Positions 34,369 to 35,451 of a stretch of DNA of 35,451 bases are shown here, piece by piece. The DNA lies in assembly GCF_947581915.1 (NCBI RefSeq), contig NZ_CANPWG010000073.1:1-35451 (forward strand), read 5' to 3'. The notes beneath the pieces are model-generated. The model had not been told where the DNA came from. It saw nothing but the letters and a program-made list of their open reading frames with translations, and searched no databases. This stretch comes from Candidatus Palauibacter scopulicola. Lineage in GTDB: Bacteria > Gemmatimonadota > Gemmatimonadetes > Palauibacterales > Palauibacteraceae. A program made the translations under genes and the position numbers. Position 1 is the stretch's first letter, and each line of letters opens with the position of its first letter.

Positions 34369-35451
34369 TCATGCGAGGCCGGGAAACGCGAGCGCCGCTT
34401 CGGCGTTGAGCGACCACGGGCTGCGTTCCCCTCTCGCCAGGCGGAACCGCGCGGCCGCGGCGATCATCGCCGCGTTGTCCGTCGCGAGGCGGGGAGACGG
34501 GGCGTACAGCACTCCGGACGAGCCCAGACGCTCGGCTAAACCTTCACGAAGACGGGAGTTCCGCGCCACTCCCCCGCCCAGCACGACCCGCCCGCAACCC
34601 GTCTGTTCCACGGCGCGTCGCGTCTTCTCGGCGAGGACGTCGACCACGGCCTCCTGAAACTCCGCCGCCAGGTCGTCGACGGCGTCGGCGAGGGCGCCCT
34701 CCTCCTCCAGTCCTTCGGCGATCCGCGCCACGGCCGTCTTCAGGCCGGAGAAGGACATGTCGTAGTACGCGGGATCGCCGGGCAGGTCGCGCCGGCTCAG
34801 CATCGGACGCGGGAGCCGGAAACGTCCCGGCCCACCGCCGGCCGCCTTGCTCCGCTCCGCCGCGCGCTGGATCTGTGGCCCGCCGGGATACGGCAGTCCG
34901 AGCCGGCGCGCGACCTTGTCGAACGCCTCGCCCGCCGCGTCGTCCCGCGTCCCGCCCAGGAGGCGGTAGCGCCCCCACGCGCGCGCCTCCAGCAGGAGGG
35001 TGTGTCCGCCCGATACGAGGAGGCCGATGAAGGGGGGCTGCGCGTCCTCGTGCTCGAGCGCGGTGCCGAACAGGTGCCCCTCCATGTGATGGACGCCGAG
35101 GAGAGGAAGCCCGCGCGCGAAGGCGTAGGCCTTGGCCCAGTTCACGCCCGCGAGCAGGGCGCCGACCAGCCCGGGGCCCGCCGTCACGCCGACGCCCGCG
35201 ATGTGCGCGTGGCCGACCTCCGCTTCCCGCATGGCGTGCCGCACCATCGCGTCGAGCGAGCGGAGGTGCTCGCGGGCGGCGATCTCCGGCACGACGCCCC
35301 CGAACGCGGCGTGCGCGTCCTGCGAGGCGATCGCGAGGCCCCGTATCCCGCTTTCGTCCACGACGGCGGCCGAGGTCTCGTCGCACGAGGTCTCGATGCC
35401 GAGGACCGGGCCGCCCCGGAAGTCGGCGGCGGGCGGCGTGTCTATCGGTCG
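34369..35451 (-). CDS. tsaD: tRNA N6-adenosine threonylcarbamoyltransferase TsaD (5' partial)
   Basis: TsaD transfers the threonylcarbamoyl group to A37 of ANN-decoding tRNAs, with TsaB and TsaE. Family motifs are LGIETSCDETS at the N terminus, VHHMEGH (metal-binding His residues), SGGHT, YDMSFSGLKTA and the C-terminal ATDNAAMIA. The frame stays open to the right edge and includes residues before LGIETSC with no start codon, so the first codons lie outside the window; GTG at 35361 is too far in, because it would remove the conserved N terminus. The gene has the same direction as lgt and may head the envelope operon. Confidence 0.97.
   Translation of the reverse strand, partial: RPIDTPPAADFRGGPVLGIETSCDETSAAVVDESGIRGLAIASQDAHAAFGGVVPEIAAREHLRSLDAMVRHAMREAEVGHAHIAGVGVTAGPGLVGALLAGVNWAKAYAFARGLPLLGVHHMEGHLFGTALEHEDAQPPFIGLLVSGGHTLLLEARAWGRYRLLGGTRDDAAGEAFDKVARRLGLPYPGGPQIQRAAERSKAAGGGPGRFRLPRPMLSRRDLPGDPAYYDMSFSGLKTAVARIAEGLEEEGALADAVDDLAAEFQEAVVDVLAEKTRRAVEQTGCGRVVLGGGVARNSRLREGLAERLGSSGVLYAPSPRLATDNAAMIAAAARFRLARGERSPWSLNAEAALAFPGLA

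Overview
This looks like a stretch of a GC-rich, Gram-negative chromosome. Outer-membrane biogenesis genes (TamA/BamA-type barrel, TamB), Lgt and several lipoproteins with lipobox signals argue for a diderm. High GC, many surface proteins with tandem cadherin-like modules, plant-type LRRs and frequent GTG/TTG starts recall Gemmatimonadota or a related lineage. That placement is an inference from style and was not tested against any database.

Layout. (1) 1-5.6 kb, + strand: a 5'-truncated LRR/metzincin-like protease whose reading frame shifts near 790-812; a lipoprotein with cadherin-like and IPT-like domains and an HEMTH protease; and an endonuclease/exonuclease/phosphatase-family protein. 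(2) 5.6-6.8 kb: no convincing gene, with short motifs suggesting an eroded IS end. (3) 6.8-10.5 kb, - strand: a 1198-residue lipoprotein with Calx-beta-like repeats and a strong terminator. (4) 10.9-13.8 kb, - strand: uvrA. (5) 13.9-17.2 kb, + strand: an AAA ATPase/DUF4276 pair, a second short AAA ATPase and a coiled-coil protein. Just after the second ATPase lies a decayed copy of the uvrA 5' end, so the ATPase cassette is bracketed by uvrA sequence. (6) 17.2-25.6 kb: an M8-like metalloprotease lipoprotein, an SSS transporter and a NagZ/serine-hydrolase fusion on the - strand, divergent from a NamZ (DUF1343, GH171) lipoprotein on the + strand. Together these resemble a peptidoglycan-salvage locus. 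(7) 25.6-35.4 kb, - strand: tsaD (partial), lgt, TamA/BamA barrel, TamB and a DagK/YegS-type lipid kinase; from lgt onwards the genes overlap or are 1 nt apart, so this is very likely one envelope operon.

Functionally, the window mixes housekeeping genes (uvrA, tsaD, lgt, tamA/tamB) with accessory blocks. The most notable are a candidate anti-phage cassette (ATPase + DUF4276 + short ATPase) apparently inserted at the uvrA 5' end, and a wall-salvage locus in which NamZ, NagZ and an AmiE-like hydrolase are next to a sodium symporter rather than the PTS transporter of Bacillus. Three lipoproteins share one ~91-residue module but carry different C-terminal domains.
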